Below are positions 10,205-20,675 of a stretch of 64,000 bases of DNA, piece after piece. The first letter of the stretch is position 1. Each line of letters starts with the position of its first letter. Under the pieces are notes generated by a model. That model had not been told where the DNA came from and did no database searches. It was given only the letters and a program-made list of their open reading frames with translations. The translations under genes and the position numbers were made by a program. The DNA comes from Dermacentor variabilis (Eukaryota; Arthropoda; Arachnida; Ixodida; Ixodidae), in assembly GCF_050947875.1 (NCBI RefSeq), contig NC_134569.1, forward strand, positions 189,468,067 to 189,532,066. Reading direction: 5' to 3'.

Positions 10205-10875
10205 GCAGTGCCTACTGGCGACATGGGTTGCTAAATTCAAACTATTTTTTCTGGCTTCAAGCAAAATTTACTCGAATAAGAATTTCTATATGACTCGCTA
10301 AGAGGTGACTTTGTACATTGAGCAATCTGACATATTTTTTATCTGGAGGGCCTTAATACTTACATTTGGCCTGAATCTCACAAAAAAGTCAAATTTTGCC
10401 AATTTCGCAGGTATTTCTCTCAAAAAATATATTTCCTAATAATTTTGAATTATTTTTAGCGTACACTATAGCAAAATGCAGAAAAGGAGATAACTTATTG
10501 CCGCTGAACAGCTAAGGCAGTTTATACAAGAAATGTCTGAAAACGCATCTTCTTTTTCTGTTTTACTGAGCCCCAGCTAAATGCAGAAAATTGCAAAGTG
10601 CATCGAATTACAACGTAACATGAAAGAACGATGCCAGTATAATGCTCTAAAATGAACTTTGTTATTGCATCTACTTTCAGACTTGAACAAAAAAGATTTA
10701 CTTCCAACCAGCTTTTGCTTCCATGAAACTTCAGAGAGCGCTCACGTGATTAAATTTTTTTTCCCGAATGCCTTGGCGAAACGTTATTCACATAAAAGCC
10801 ATCTAGCCCAATTTTTTTCAGGAAAATCGACGATGGTCGCTTTTGGAGTCTGGGACGCTTCGCGTTAAGTGACCC
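10205..10875 (-). repeat. Right terminal inverted repeat
   Basis: Inverted partner of 5262-5932. It ends ...CGCGTTAAGTGACCC at 10875, after which family A RT coding resumes. The stretch 9706-10204 just inside it has no recognisable domain. Confidence 0.85.
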
Positions 10876-13077
10876 TCCCATGTCTTTTCAATGGCATGTG
10901 GGCGGCTGGATATATTCCGTCACCGTGGAAAGAAGCCATAGTCATCCCGATACTTAAACAAGGCAAAGACCCGTCCTTAGCGAGCAGCTACAGGCCAAAA
11001 ACAATAACAAGCTGTCGGTGCAAGCTGTATGAAAAAATGATAAACAGGCGCTCAATCCCTTTTTTTAGAAAATAACATACTAGACCACTTCGAGTGTGGG
11101 CTCCGAGAAGGTACGTCCACAACAGACCACCTTGTTCGACCACCTTGAGGCAAACGATGCGTTTAATTATAAGCAGTTTTTACTTTCGGTATTTCTAGAT
11201 TTAGAGAAAGCATACGATACAACATGGCGCTTCGGGATTTTGTGAGATCTTTCCGCGATGAGAGTCGGTTGGAAATATCTTAAACACAGTCAAAAGCTAC
11301 CTATCGAACCGCACGTTTTGTGTCTAAGTAGGCAATGCTTTACCTAGAAAATTCACCCAGGAGACCGGCGTGCTGCAAGGGGGTGTGCTTAGTTGCACGC
11401 TGTTTATTATAAACATGAACTTCCTGTATACAGTCTTTCCACGCACCATCCTTTATTATGTTTATGTCGATGACGTGCAGATAGGTTTTAAATCATGTAA
11501 TATTGCGATATGCGAACGACCAGGTTCAGCTTACATTAAGTAAATTATCTAAATGGGCGGATGTAACATAAACGCCCGGAAAAGCACGTGTATACTCTTT
11601 TCAAACGAAAGAGGCATAACACTAGCGCCAAAACGCACCATCAATCGAGACGAACTATCTGTGAGCAGTGGAAACACATTCCTAGGAGTAATTCGAGACT
11701 CTTAAGCTTACCTCCATACCCGAACTTAAATATTTGAAGGCAAAATATCTGAAGACGATGAACAATTTAAACATTCTGTCGCGCTCAATATGAGTTAGTG
11801 ATCGAAAATTACTCCTGAACTTGTACAGAAGCCTTGTTTGCTCTCGCCTTGACTATGGTGCTACAATCCATAATTCTGCAACGCTAACCGCGGTAAAATT
11901 CCTAGACGGTGTGCACCACCCGGGTATCCGCCTAGTGACCAGTGCTTTAAGGGCAAGCTCTCTAGAAACTCTCTATGTAGACTGAAACGAGTGGTCACTC
12001 TCTCTACAGAGGTCATATTCCGGCTTCACATATTATCTTAAAGTAAACAAGAATCCTGAACATCCTTGTTACACAACTGTAAACGATGTGCCATGTGCCA
12101 TACTTTTTAATAATCGGCCACAGCCAGAGACCCCTTCTCGCTCTGTGTAAGGAATCTTAGTGAAGCAATGTGTGTCCCACTTGTACAACACCATCTAATG
12201 CTTCCAGCGAAGCTGTCACCGCTAGGGCAGTGGTACCTCGTGGAATGTGACATCGTTTATTGAAGTCAGTAAGCGTGCTCCGGAGATACACATTCAACTA
12301 CACTTCCTTCACAAGCCGGCGTTTCCTATGCAGCAGCCGGTCCGTCCTTTTCAAACTTTGGCATTCGGCATGCGCAAACGAGTATCTTTACGCTTGAAGC
12401 CTATGAAGTATTATCGGCTGCGAAACACGTAAAACAATTAAAAAACTAGGAAAGTGAATTATATTTACCGACTCTCTAAGCGTTGTCAACGCATTTGTTT
12501 TGCCAAAAAAGCACAAAAATCCTGTAGTGCGCTGTTTATGCATGCAATCAATGTGTTATATGCTGGGTGTCCGGACACAGAGGCATCGAAGGTAATGTGC
12601 TCGCTGACGAAATCGCCACATCCACAGCAAGAAAAGATTTCAACTTTTCTATGGCTGTCCCCGCCATATATTTGTAACCTTTCATTCGGAAAAAAATTAA
12701 GAGCCTATTGGCAACGCTTGTAGGACTCCTGATTCTAGAATAAATTTCATTTAATGAGGCCACAGTTAAGCACCTAACCAATAATAAAATCACGAGAAAC
12801 CGATGTCGTGTTCTGTCGACTAAGAATAGGGCACACAGAGGGTAAACACAACTTCTTGCTGACTAGAGATGAACCTCCTGCATGTGGTAGATGTGGTGAA
12901 AGACTGACGCTCATCCACCTCCTTGTGGAGTGTCGGGAAACAGAATGCGAGCGGAAAAAGCACTTTGCTCTTGCATATCGACAGCACATCCTATTACGTC
13001 TAGCACCGTTTCTTGGCATGAACCCATTATTCGACACCAAATCAGTTCAAATTATTTTAAATGACAGTCTTAGATAG
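10876..13077 (+). pseudogene. Family A ORF2, 3' part: RT, RNase H and CCHC motif
   Basis: Continues the RT cut at 5261. It opens with LFNGMWAAGYIPSPWKEAIV and PILKQGKDPSLASSYRP (10888-11000). Then come a palm block with LDLEKAYDTTW (about 11196-11230), the TGVLQGGVLS block (about 11365) and the catalytic YVDD box (about 11464-11475). After that the sequence parallels the intact ORF at 1-1743, through a badly decayed RNase H (12250-12620) and a CCHC cluster with CGRCGERLTLIHLLVEC (about 12886-12940). At least ten stops or frameshifts are visible. The C-terminus ends close to where copies 1 and 2 end. Confidence 0.85.
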
Positions 13078-13262
13078 CACATTATCCGACCAAATGTTAT
13101 GCAGTACGGCTTCTTACCAGTCTGCTGCTGCGTTCGGTACATCTAGTATAGCACGTGTCTCCAGACCCTTGTATTCAGAGGCCGTGTTGAGGCATCAGTG
13201 CTGCATTCATTTACACGCTCTATTACATTATTCGTGCGTAACAAGACATTTAGTGCCATAGT
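13078..13262 (+). other. Family A 3' UTR, part 1
   Basis: Aligns with the beginning of the 3' UTRs at 1744 and 2622 (shared AGCACGTGTCTCCAGACCCTTG-like block and inverted partner). It is interrupted at 13262 by the family B insertion and continues at 17863. Confidence 0.75.
13250..13262. repeat. 13-bp TSD, left copy (family B insertion)
   Basis: TTAGTGCCATAGT at 13250-13262 is repeated without mismatch at 17863-17875. Removing the insert plus one copy makes the family A 3' UTR collinear with its other copies. Confidence 0.85.
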
Positions 13263-13265
13263 CTC

Positions 13266-14700
13266 ATAAAGGCCCCCGGTCCGGACGGAATAACGAACAC
13301 AGCTCTCAGGACGCTAGACGATGAGTCCATCATCGCAATAACCAAATACATGAATCAGGTGTGGAAGAAAGGAGAACTCCCAAAGACATGGAAACCGGCG
13401 GACGTAGTCTTTATTCGAAAGCCAGGCAAAATACCCGGCTTGAACAACATGCGACCAATCTCCCTCACCTCGTGTGTAGGGAAATTGATGGAGCATGTTG
13501 TTCAAACGAGACTGACCAGGTACATGGAGAAAAGTGATCTCTGGCCGCATGAAATGGTTGGATTCAGGCCAGGGCTCAATACACAAGATGTCGTGCTCAG
13601 ACGTAAGCATGACATCCTAGACTGATACTACACAACCGACACCAGGGCGAACCTAGGTCTCCACATCACCGATGAATTTGACAACGTTAGCCACAAGCAT
13701 ATCTTGGCAGGCCTGGAAGAGGTAGGTGTGGCGCATAGGGCATATGCATACATCAAAAACTGTCACAGAGGGAGGCGAATATAAAATTTCTCTATGTAAG
13801 GTTCCCTTCCATCACACTTGCGAGTAAGGAAACCCCGCAAGGGTCGGTGTTATCAGCCTTCCTATTCAACATAGCGATGAGGTGTCTCCCGGCGGAACTC
13901 AATAAGAATAAATCGATAAATTTTAGCATGTACGCAGATGATATCAACATCTGCGTTAACAGTGGGAGTGACGCAGCCATAAAACTTGAACTACAGGTAG
14001 CGGCGATTATTGTGGAAGAGTATGCGGCCATAAGATGGTTGGCGTGCTCGCCACAGAAATCGGAGCTTTTAATCATTCAGCCAAACATCAAGGGCCCACG
14101 ATGGGAGCAGCAGACCCATCAATGTTTTCGTAAACGGAACTGATGTTTCCAAGGTGGAGGAAACAGAATTCTGGGCATGTATATCCAGAGAAATGGATAC
14201 AACCTCACGACAATCAAGAAGTATGATACGCGGCACATGTCACGGGGATCTTTAGGAATGTTGCACGCAAAGGCAGGGGCCTCAAAGAGAAGAGCCTCCT
14301 CAGACGCATGCAAGCCTTTATTACCAGCCGAATAGCGTATGCCACACGGTATCTCGTGTTTAAACAAGAACAAAAAGATAAAATAGATGCGATCATTAGG
14401 AAGAGCGTTAAAAGAGCACTAGGGCTCCCAGACTCGACCTCGACAGACTTCCTTCTCAAAATGGGGTCACTACATCATAGTTGAGCTCACTGAGGCAGTA
14501 CGAGTGTCTCAGTTGGAAAGATCAGGCCAGTCCAAAACTGGGAGAAAAATCATGGAATCGATACAAATCCAATGCGACAGTGGTGCCCCGACTGGCAAGA
14601 AGTACATTCCGTTGGGCGTGCGTAAACGCTTCCAAAGAGCCCCCTACCTAAAAATATGCATTCTATCTACAACAAAGAGAGGAGAGCTCACAGGGCTAAT
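13266..14700 (+). pseudogene. Family B ORF2: reverse transcriptase (5'-truncated)
   Basis: Starts at the RT fingers (AAGGCCCCCGGTCCGGACGG encodes the KAPGPDG signature). It continues with WKPADVVFIRKPGK (13386-13428), NMRPISLTSCVGKLMEHVV (13447-13503) and a palm block with FDNVSHKHIL (about 13678-13710). The catalytic YADD box is intact at about 13931-13942. Single-base frameshifts occur at about 13626, 13780 and 14130, and stops are frequent after that. The endonuclease domain is missing because of 5' truncation. It is distinct from family A (YADD, not YVDD, and different fingers). Confidence 0.85.
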
Positions 14701-14701
14701 A

Positions 14702-15374
14702 CCTGTGTCACACGAGCACATTTGGAAGGCCTTCCAGTCGACGGCCTTCGAAACGCCGTCACTCTATCGACTCAAAGGAGTTGGCGCGCTGCTACACGGC
14801 ACTTTTGAAAGGCCGTTGAGTGGTTCCGGCGTTTCTCGCCAGATTGTGTGGCGCTACGGATCTTTATTTTCGTTTTCATGTCACGAAAGGTTAAACAACA
14901 TTAAAACTACTTAAAAGCAGTATAATTTCTTTTATGTTTGTTTATACATTTAAAAATTGTTTATACACTGCCATACATATACGTTTAGTTTTTAAGTTGT
15001 TGAGTGGCGAAACTGCGGCAACGTTTGCGTCGCTGTTGTCGCGAGTATGTGCAGTTCGCACATACCAAGTGGCAAAAATACTTTATTGAATACTTAATAA
15101 CACTCGTATATAGCATTTTTAGAGCATTTTGGTTTGATTTGTAATTTTTTACCGTGAGTGCATGGACACTGTGAACGAGAGGGCATGTTCGCGCTGTTTC
15201 CGTTTCCGTTGCTCAAACGCCATCCAGATTTCGATAGAGTTGTAAGGTGCTCCGTTGACTCGATAGACTATTGACTCGGCGGTCTTCGAAACCGCCCGTG
15301 TAGCAGCTCGAACTTGACCTTTGAGTCAACTGACTATCGGTTGCAAGGCCTTCCAAACGCCCGTGCGACACGGG
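14702..15374. mobile_element. TA-flanked MITE (Tc1/mariner-like)
   Basis: A 673-bp non-coding insert with inverted ends: CCTGTGTCACACGAGC at the left, and CCCGTGTCGCACGGGC when the right end is reversed, followed on both sides by TTTGGAAGGCCTT. It is flanked by TA on both sides (14700-14701 and 15375-15376). The LINE coding (MHSIYNKERRAHRA...) is collinear when it is removed. The TA duplication suggests mobilisation by a Tc1/mariner transposase. No internal gene is seen. Confidence 0.75.
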
Positions 15375-15375
15375 T

Positions 15376-16173
15376 ATAAGGCTCTAGTAAATAAACTTAA
15401 GAGCACACAGGCGCATAAAGTAGCGTACGTGGACGCCGCTAGCGGCAGAGACGGGGCTGCGGTATCGGCGGTGGTTGACGGCGACGGGTGCGTTAAGATA
15501 GCCTGCGCCACGTGCACGAGGGACGCCGGTACAGTTGCAGTAGCGCTCGCTTGTGCGGGTACAAAAGCGGGAGTCATAATATACGATAGCAAATTAGCTG
15601 TCCGAAATTTTAGCAAAGCGAGAATGAGAACAAAGAAAACTGCGCAAAAAAGGACAGGACAGAGAAAGAACCACACGACACCCCTCACCGTATGCTTTTA
15701 AAGCGAGAATCTCGGAAAAGACCCTACAAATTCTACTCAGAAACCCTCCTAGGAGGGACATAACTTTTATTTCGGCTCCGGCCCATGAAGAAGTCCCAGG
15801 CAACGAAGCCACTCTCGAGCTCGCCCGAGTAGTGTACCACCGGGCAACTTTAGAGCTGCCAGTTCCAGGGGTCAAAGATAACATCATCACGTACAGGGAA
15901 ATAGTAGATCATTACAAAGCCGAAAGAAGAATCTTTCCGCCTCCGCATCGGTCTCTCTCTTTGGAGGACGCTCGCATTTGGCGGCGCCTCCAGGCAAACA
16001 ATTATACATCACCATATTGGATCGACTTAACCCAGACGAGGGACTATAACGACATCCTCTACAAAATTTCTAAGGATAAAGGTACGCTAGACCATGTAAT
16101 ATGGGAGTGTGCTGGCTCCCCAGGGGCAAAGGAAAGGATTTACAGTAGAGAAGCCTGGCAGGCCTTGCTCTAG
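15376..16173 (+). pseudogene. Family B ORF2: RNase H and C-terminal domain
   Basis: Resumes after the MITE. VAYVDAASGRDGAAV (15420-15465) is the first RNase H strand with its Asp. A stretch at about 15625-15700 breaks the frame with A/G-rich filler. SAPAHEEVPGNEATLELAR (15774-15830) is the last RNase H motif. A C-terminal block with ARIWRRLQANNYTSP (15972-16017) and DHVIWEC (16090-16112) follows, resembling the 8.5-kb and 38.5-kb fragments. One frameshift separates the two open segments. Confidence 0.8.
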
Positions 16174-17255
16174 AGTGAGGCTGAAGGCGACCAGCGTCGA
16201 GCGATGGGGCTCGTGCATTGCCCAGGGGGAGCTGCGAAACTGGTGCTAAAAAGCGCCCTCTGTCCTGAACCGTGAACCGGGTAGTACCAAGCTCGGTCGT
16301 CTGCTTCAGAAAGCACGTTTACAATATGGACCCGCCACTTTCGGTTTTGTTGTACCACGGCTTGCAGCGAATGTCGGGCGCCGAAGATTTTTTCAGGGGT
16401 GGCATGCTGCGTACAGGCAACAAATTATGCAGCACCGAATACGTGTAGGCAGTTCAATAAATAAGCGGCGAAGTTATAGCGCGGTGTCAATCGCAAGTGA
16501 AACAAGTCGCGTACGAAGTTGAACTTCAGGTAAGGTTTGCACGCTGCTAGATTCAGGCGCACAAATGCGAGGAAATGCTTACTATAAATGAATTCACAGC
16601 AGCGATAAGCAGACATCATGTGTACGGAACTGCTTGAGCGAATGATGGTACGCGCCGCGACGGCAGTGGTCTTTCGACATGCCGCGAAACCGCGGGCCAC
16701 CTGCAATGTTTCTTGACTCCATGCGTCTAGACAAGTAGTTATGCCTGCGCTGTAGGAGCGGTCATCTGTCCCTTTATCAACTAATAAATTACTGATGCAA
16801 TGCATATGAGCTCGCAGTAACGTACGTGCGAATCGCGCTGCAGCGCGAGCTCGTGCGCTGCTTGCTTTGTAGCTTTTAATGACAGCGCTCGAACATCGAT
16901 GTGCTGCAATCAATACTACATTGCTGCGCTGCCTGAACGTGCTGGCTTGATGTCAAGGATGAGCGCATTTAACTCTCTAACCTGTGCCGCTCGTAGTGAG
17001 GTAGTGAATTGTCACCGGATCAGCCAGACCATTTGTGCTCATTTGCACACACCTGATCACTTCACCACTTCGCAGCGGTCGAATTGTTAATTGTCGCTGT
17101 GGCCGGGTCTTGAATGAATCGTGAATCAGCAGCGATGCCTGCTGCAATGTCAGTCTGCCGTCGGCACTGTAGGTGCAAAAGACCGAATTTTAGAACGGAG
17201 ATAATCAAGCAAGCTTCAAGTCAGGCGACGCAGTCAGCATGGCGCCAATCTTCGC
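16174..17255. other. No recognisable gene
   Basis: Non-coding stretch inside the family B boundaries. Short frames on both strands (for example minus 16425-16913) show no domain and have irregular composition. I suspect a foreign insertion but see no clear terminal repeats. Confidence 0.4.
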
Positions 17256-17462
17256 TTAACCAGCGCAACGAACTGCAGCTATCCAACGCGTTTGACGCTC
17301 AGCTTCGTGAGGCCTTGAAGGAAAACGGTAGAATCTGATCTTGGGATTCAGGCCTTCTTGTTGATGGCGGCCCACGACGCCGAAGTAACGACGGTGACGC
17401 TCTTTCGAGGCTGAGCTAGGTCTCTCCGGACCGGCGTCGCCGATTCGTTCTGCTTCCAGCAT
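17256..17462 (-). pseudogene. THAP-domain remnant
   Basis: Minus-strand translation includes KIRFYRFPSRPHEAERQTRWI, matching the central part of a THAP zinc-finger domain (a hydrophobic-FPS/KDP-type loop followed by a W-containing helix). The expected N-terminal Cys pair reads YFGVVGRH, so at least one zinc ligand is lost, and the downstream C-x2-H half is absent. THAP domains occur in chromatin factors and in P-element transposases. Which source this had cannot be told. Confidence 0.55.
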
Positions 17463-17862
17463 TACGTCTCACGGAGAGTCCGTTTTCGTTAAGCGATAGG
17501 CTGCGGCGAGCTCGCAGCGTGGTCGGCGTAGTCTGTAAGAAGTGACGAGCCTTTTCGCACTCGCAACAGGGCAGAAAAATGCGCGAGTCGATGCAAAAGT
17601 TGGGCTTGAAACGTGCTTCGCCACAGCCAGGGCTCAATATTAACCAAGCTGGTACTACCCAGACAACGTTTCGCGCGCCCCCACCAGGCACCGCTACTAT
17701 ACTTCAAACTCCAGCGCAAGACGCCCATCCGCCTGTCCGTTGAGGCCGTGAAGACTCACCGTCCTCAACGCGCGGGGACTGCTTTGTGCTCCCCCTACCT
17801 ACATTTAGAGTAAGAGGCATGCACCCCAGCTCAGTGGAATAATAAAATTTTCAATAAGTCAA
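17463..17862 (+). other. Family B 3' terminal region
   Basis: Non-coding. It ends with AATAATAAAATTTTCAATAA at about 17839-17858, a plausible polyadenylation signal and tail immediately before the right TSD copy at 17863. This supports it being the 3' end of the family B element. Confidence 0.5.
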
Positions 17863-18090
17863 TTAGTGCCATAGTTCACATCTCTGGTCTTTCTCCTTGT
17901 TTTAATACCTATATATCTTACGCAATTAATATCTACTGATGTAAGGTCTATTTACAGTCATGCCAGGTCCACCGTTCGAAGTAAGTTTCTCCAGTTTGCA
18001 AACAGTTCGTTGGAAACCTATAACCATGTATATATGGCGCTCTTTGGCCATATCTGGCCCTTGCGCCATAAAACCCCATACATCATCATC
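17863..18090 (+). other. Family A 3' UTR, part 2, with terminal hairpin and ATC tail
   Basis: Continues the 3' UTR interrupted at 13262. It starts with the right TSD copy (17863-17875), has the conserved 34-nt hairpin at 18035-18068, and ends in a CATCATCATC tail at 18081-18090. The next bases are the right copy of the family A TSD and the Gypsy RT. Confidence 0.8.
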
Positions 18091-20675
18091 CAGGCAGACG
18101 AGAGCCATATGCCACTTTAGGCCTACCAGGACCGTATCCATAGCGCACTGAAATGCTGCAGGTGCCGAGCAAAGAGCACACGGCATGACCTTGAACTTGA
18201 TGAGCCTGGCAAGCGCAATAAAGGCGGTCTTTTCTATGTCGCTCTCGTCGACTTGGATTTGTCAGCAGCCACTCTTAATATCCACCGACGAAAAATATCT
18301 TGCTTCGCACAGTCGGTCCATCGCGTGGTGCATCCTGGGAGGGTTTATACGTCCTCCTTGGTGACGTTGTTGAGGCTACGATGATCGACGCAAAAATTCA
18401 GACTCCATCCAATGCTTCATCTTCACCAATACAACAGGAGACGCGCAGGAGCGTTTCCACGGCAAGGTGATGTGCAGCATTTCGTCGACTTGTTCCCTCA
18501 TAGGTTCTTGTTCTCGCGACGACACTTGGTAAGGGTTCTGGCGGAGTGGTCGAGCGGATTCTCCGGTTATTACGCGATACTTCGCAGCTGTTTGTCCAAT
18601 CCTGGATGACGTCGAAAGGCAGTGTGTATATCGTCGGAGAAGACTTTCGAGCTGTTCCTTGCTCATGGGGAGGCTTGGATTTATGTGGAAGACTGATTCG
18701 GGAACTATAGTCGTCGAGATAAATGCAATAGAATCCGAGAGGACAAAGGCATTCGTTTCCACAATTTGCTCGATGTAGGCCATCGTCGAGCACTTGTTGG
18801 CGTAATGGAACACCTGGCCGATGTTGGTCAACATCACTTTCGCTTTTCCTCCGTGCAGTCGAGCGATCCCTATTGCGACGCAAATATCACAATGTAGCAG
18901 TAGACGTTGATTGCCCTGAATGACGCCTTGTGCGTATGTCGATGTTTCGGTGTCGACGGAAATGACAATGCTGCAGCGAGGCGAGATGCTGACTTGATCT
19001 TCGAGCTTTTCTTAGGGCGTTGTGACTACGAGAGCTCTCCGGCGGAATCGCGTGATCTTCAGATAGCTCTATCGACTTCGACTTGAGGTCGATGATTGCG
19101 CCATGTTGGTTCAGAAAGTGCAAGCAGAAAATTACGTCTCGTGAAAACTGTGGGAGGATAACAAAGGTGTCAGGGTAGGTTCGGTCATGAACGGTAATTC
19201 ATGCCATTCCTCCAGCTATCCGGATTTGAGGCCTTGTCATGAAGTCTTAACATCCTTCAACTGGGCAACGAAGGGTCCACTCAGGACAGAATACTCGGCT
19301 CCTGTGTCCAGTAAAGATGACTGCGTGGTCGTCGAGAACCACGTAAACGTCGGTCGTTCTTTGTCTTGCGTTGCAGTTGGGTCTTCGCGTTTCTTCGGTC
19401 TTCTTACCGAAGGGCTTCGTGAGATCGCGGACAACGTCGCAACCACCCAGAGGAGACCCCGACGTCCTTCCCGTTCGCCTTCACCAGTCGTGAAGGCGAA
19501 CGGGAAGGACGTCGGGGTCTCCTCTGGGTGGTTGCGACGTTGTCCGCGATCTCACGAAGCCCTTCATGAAGCTGCAGACGCGGCTTGTGTACGATAGACC
19601 CGCGTTTCATTTCGCGGTGAGAGCATCGACGGTAGACGAGACCCGCTTTTCCACAGTGCCAGTAGAGCGAACGGTGGTCGGAGTCACGTCATACATCTGT
19701 CTTCCTTGGGTAGTTGCGCTGGCCGACGCGTGGGCGATGTGGCGACGGAGCCGCACAATCAAACTGCTGCGTTACGTGGCCATGCCGCGGGCGCGGAGGG
19801 TGACTTTAACGGCTGTAAATGGCGGCGGAGGCCTTCGCTTCCAGCTGGGGTTTCGGTGACGCTGGAACCTCCGCTACTTCCAGAGACCGCTGCAGTTCTT
19901 CCTTCAGAATGTGAGCGATTGTGGCACCTGGGTTTGCGAGCTGGGGCTCAACTGCTGCAGCTCTTCCCATACGACCGCTCTGACTGTATCGCGTATTTTG
20001 CCGTTGCCTAGCGCTTGAGCTTCGGCGTAGCTTGTGAGCGCGCGGCGGTTGTATTGCCCGGTGCACATTTCAAGCGTCTTCTCGATTGTAATGACCTCCG
20101 AAACAAAGTCGGCGACAGTCTTGGGGGGGTTGCGTATCTGGCGAATAGCTGTTCTTTCACACCCCGTATCTCATTACCGAACTTGCTTTTCTTCAGACAT
20201 GTCGGGATACTCGTGAAGATCTTCAAGAAGTTCTCACGAAATCAGTCCTACAGTGCTAGGGTGGGGGTCTCCCTGTTCTCAGGTCAGGTCCGAGCAGCAT
20301 CATCCAAAGAAAAATAAATGTGCCATAGCTGACCTCGCTGCTGCAGATGTTTGGCGTCACGGTCCTCTCGTACGTCTCCAGCCAGGTTTCAGGGTATAGG
20401 AACAATGATCCACAGAAGGTCGGTGGCTCGCTGGGCTGTCGAAGTACGATTTGATGCTGACGATGCTTGGTCTGTCATCGTGGCTCCCGACTTGGTCTTC
20501 CGGGTCGTGACGGGTAGAAGTCCGATCTCTGGGTTAGTTTTTGTATCATGACGTTAGCTCGATGGTCCGGGGCGACGTTGGTGTTGTCTTCGCTTTCGGG
20601 CTTGGATCACCGCTTTTCGGGGCGTCCAGTGCATTAACGCCAAACAATTTTACCTGATGTCATGTTGTCATGTCA
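18091..20675 (-). pseudogene. Gypsy element 3: gag, protease and N-terminal RT (decayed)
   Basis: Minus-strand Ty3/Gypsy polyprotein remnant. From 20600 downwards: gag with IRGVKEQLFA (about 20160), a long linker, a degraded CCHC knuckle reading LYWHCGKAGLVYRRC (about 19605-19650), an aspartic protease with an intact LLDTGAEYSVLSG motif (about 19280-19320), and an RT N-terminus with ARPLRQNPYQVSSREQEP (about 18515-18570) and ASPVVLVK. RT then runs to the catalytic box, where family A was inserted. Multiple frameshifts are present. A perfect palindrome interrupts the region between gag and protease. The remainder of RT is at 2985-3376; RNase H and integrase are not in the window. Confidence 0.85.
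19409..19565. repeat. Perfect 76-bp inverted repeat with 5-nt spacer
   Basis: Bases 19409-19484 are the exact reverse complement of 19490-19565, separated by CAGTC. The sequence is Gypsy gag/protease-region DNA duplicated in inverted orientation. I found no mismatch in 76 bp although the surrounding element is highly decayed. Confidence 0.95.

Larger units (their letters stand above)
5262..10875 (+). mobile_element. DNA transposon with ~670-bp terminal inverted repeats
   Basis: A 5.6-kb insert in the RT region of family A ORF2. The right end (10205-10875), reverse-complemented, matches the left end (5262-5932) nearly throughout, at about 80% by eye. Shared outer sequence includes AACGCGAA, CGTCCCAGAC and AAGCGACC. 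The right terminus reads GGGTCACTTAACGCG when reversed, and the left has GGGTCAACGCG, consistent with a 4-nt deletion. The host RT frame resumes right after 10875 (LFNGMW). The TSD is eroded: CTCCTGGGT/CTCCCATGT is a candidate 9-mer with 6 matches, and TTAA near the tip is an alternative. The interior encodes a decayed DDE-like protein. Superfamily is not assigned; the long TIRs recall MULE/foldback architecture. Confidence 0.85.
13263..17862 (+). mobile_element. Non-LTR retrotransposon family B, 5'-truncated, in the family A 3' UTR
   Basis: Bounded by a perfect 13-bp TSD. It begins in the RT domain (13266-14700), is split by a MITE (14702-15374), and resumes with RNase H and the C-terminus (15376-16173). 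An AATAAA-containing A-rich end lies at 17838-17862. The distance from the end of coding to the 3' end (about 1.7 kb) is too long for an ordinary LINE 3' UTR, so a further unrecognised insertion between about 16260 and 17600 is likely. That interval includes a THAP-domain remnant. Confidence 0.8.
3377..18090 (+). mobile_element. Full-length non-LTR family A element, interrupted twice
   Basis: 5' UTR (3377-3594), ORF1 (3595-3804), ORF2 5' part (3847-5261), a DNA transposon insert (5262-10875), ORF2 3' part (10876-13077), 3' UTR part 1 (13078-13262), a family B insert (13263-17862), and 3' UTR part 2 with hairpin and ATC tail (17863-18090). Removing the inserts leaves roughly 4.5 kb, a normal size for a complete LINE of this type. 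ORF2 has many stops, so the copy is dead. Both ends match the Gypsy target with a 13-bp TSD. Confidence 0.85.

Noticed and set aside
18083..18096. Apparent catalytic LDDD in the minus frame 17926-18186
   Set aside because: Part of the aspartates come from the LINE's CATCATCATC tail; the true continuation of the Gypsy RT is at 3376.
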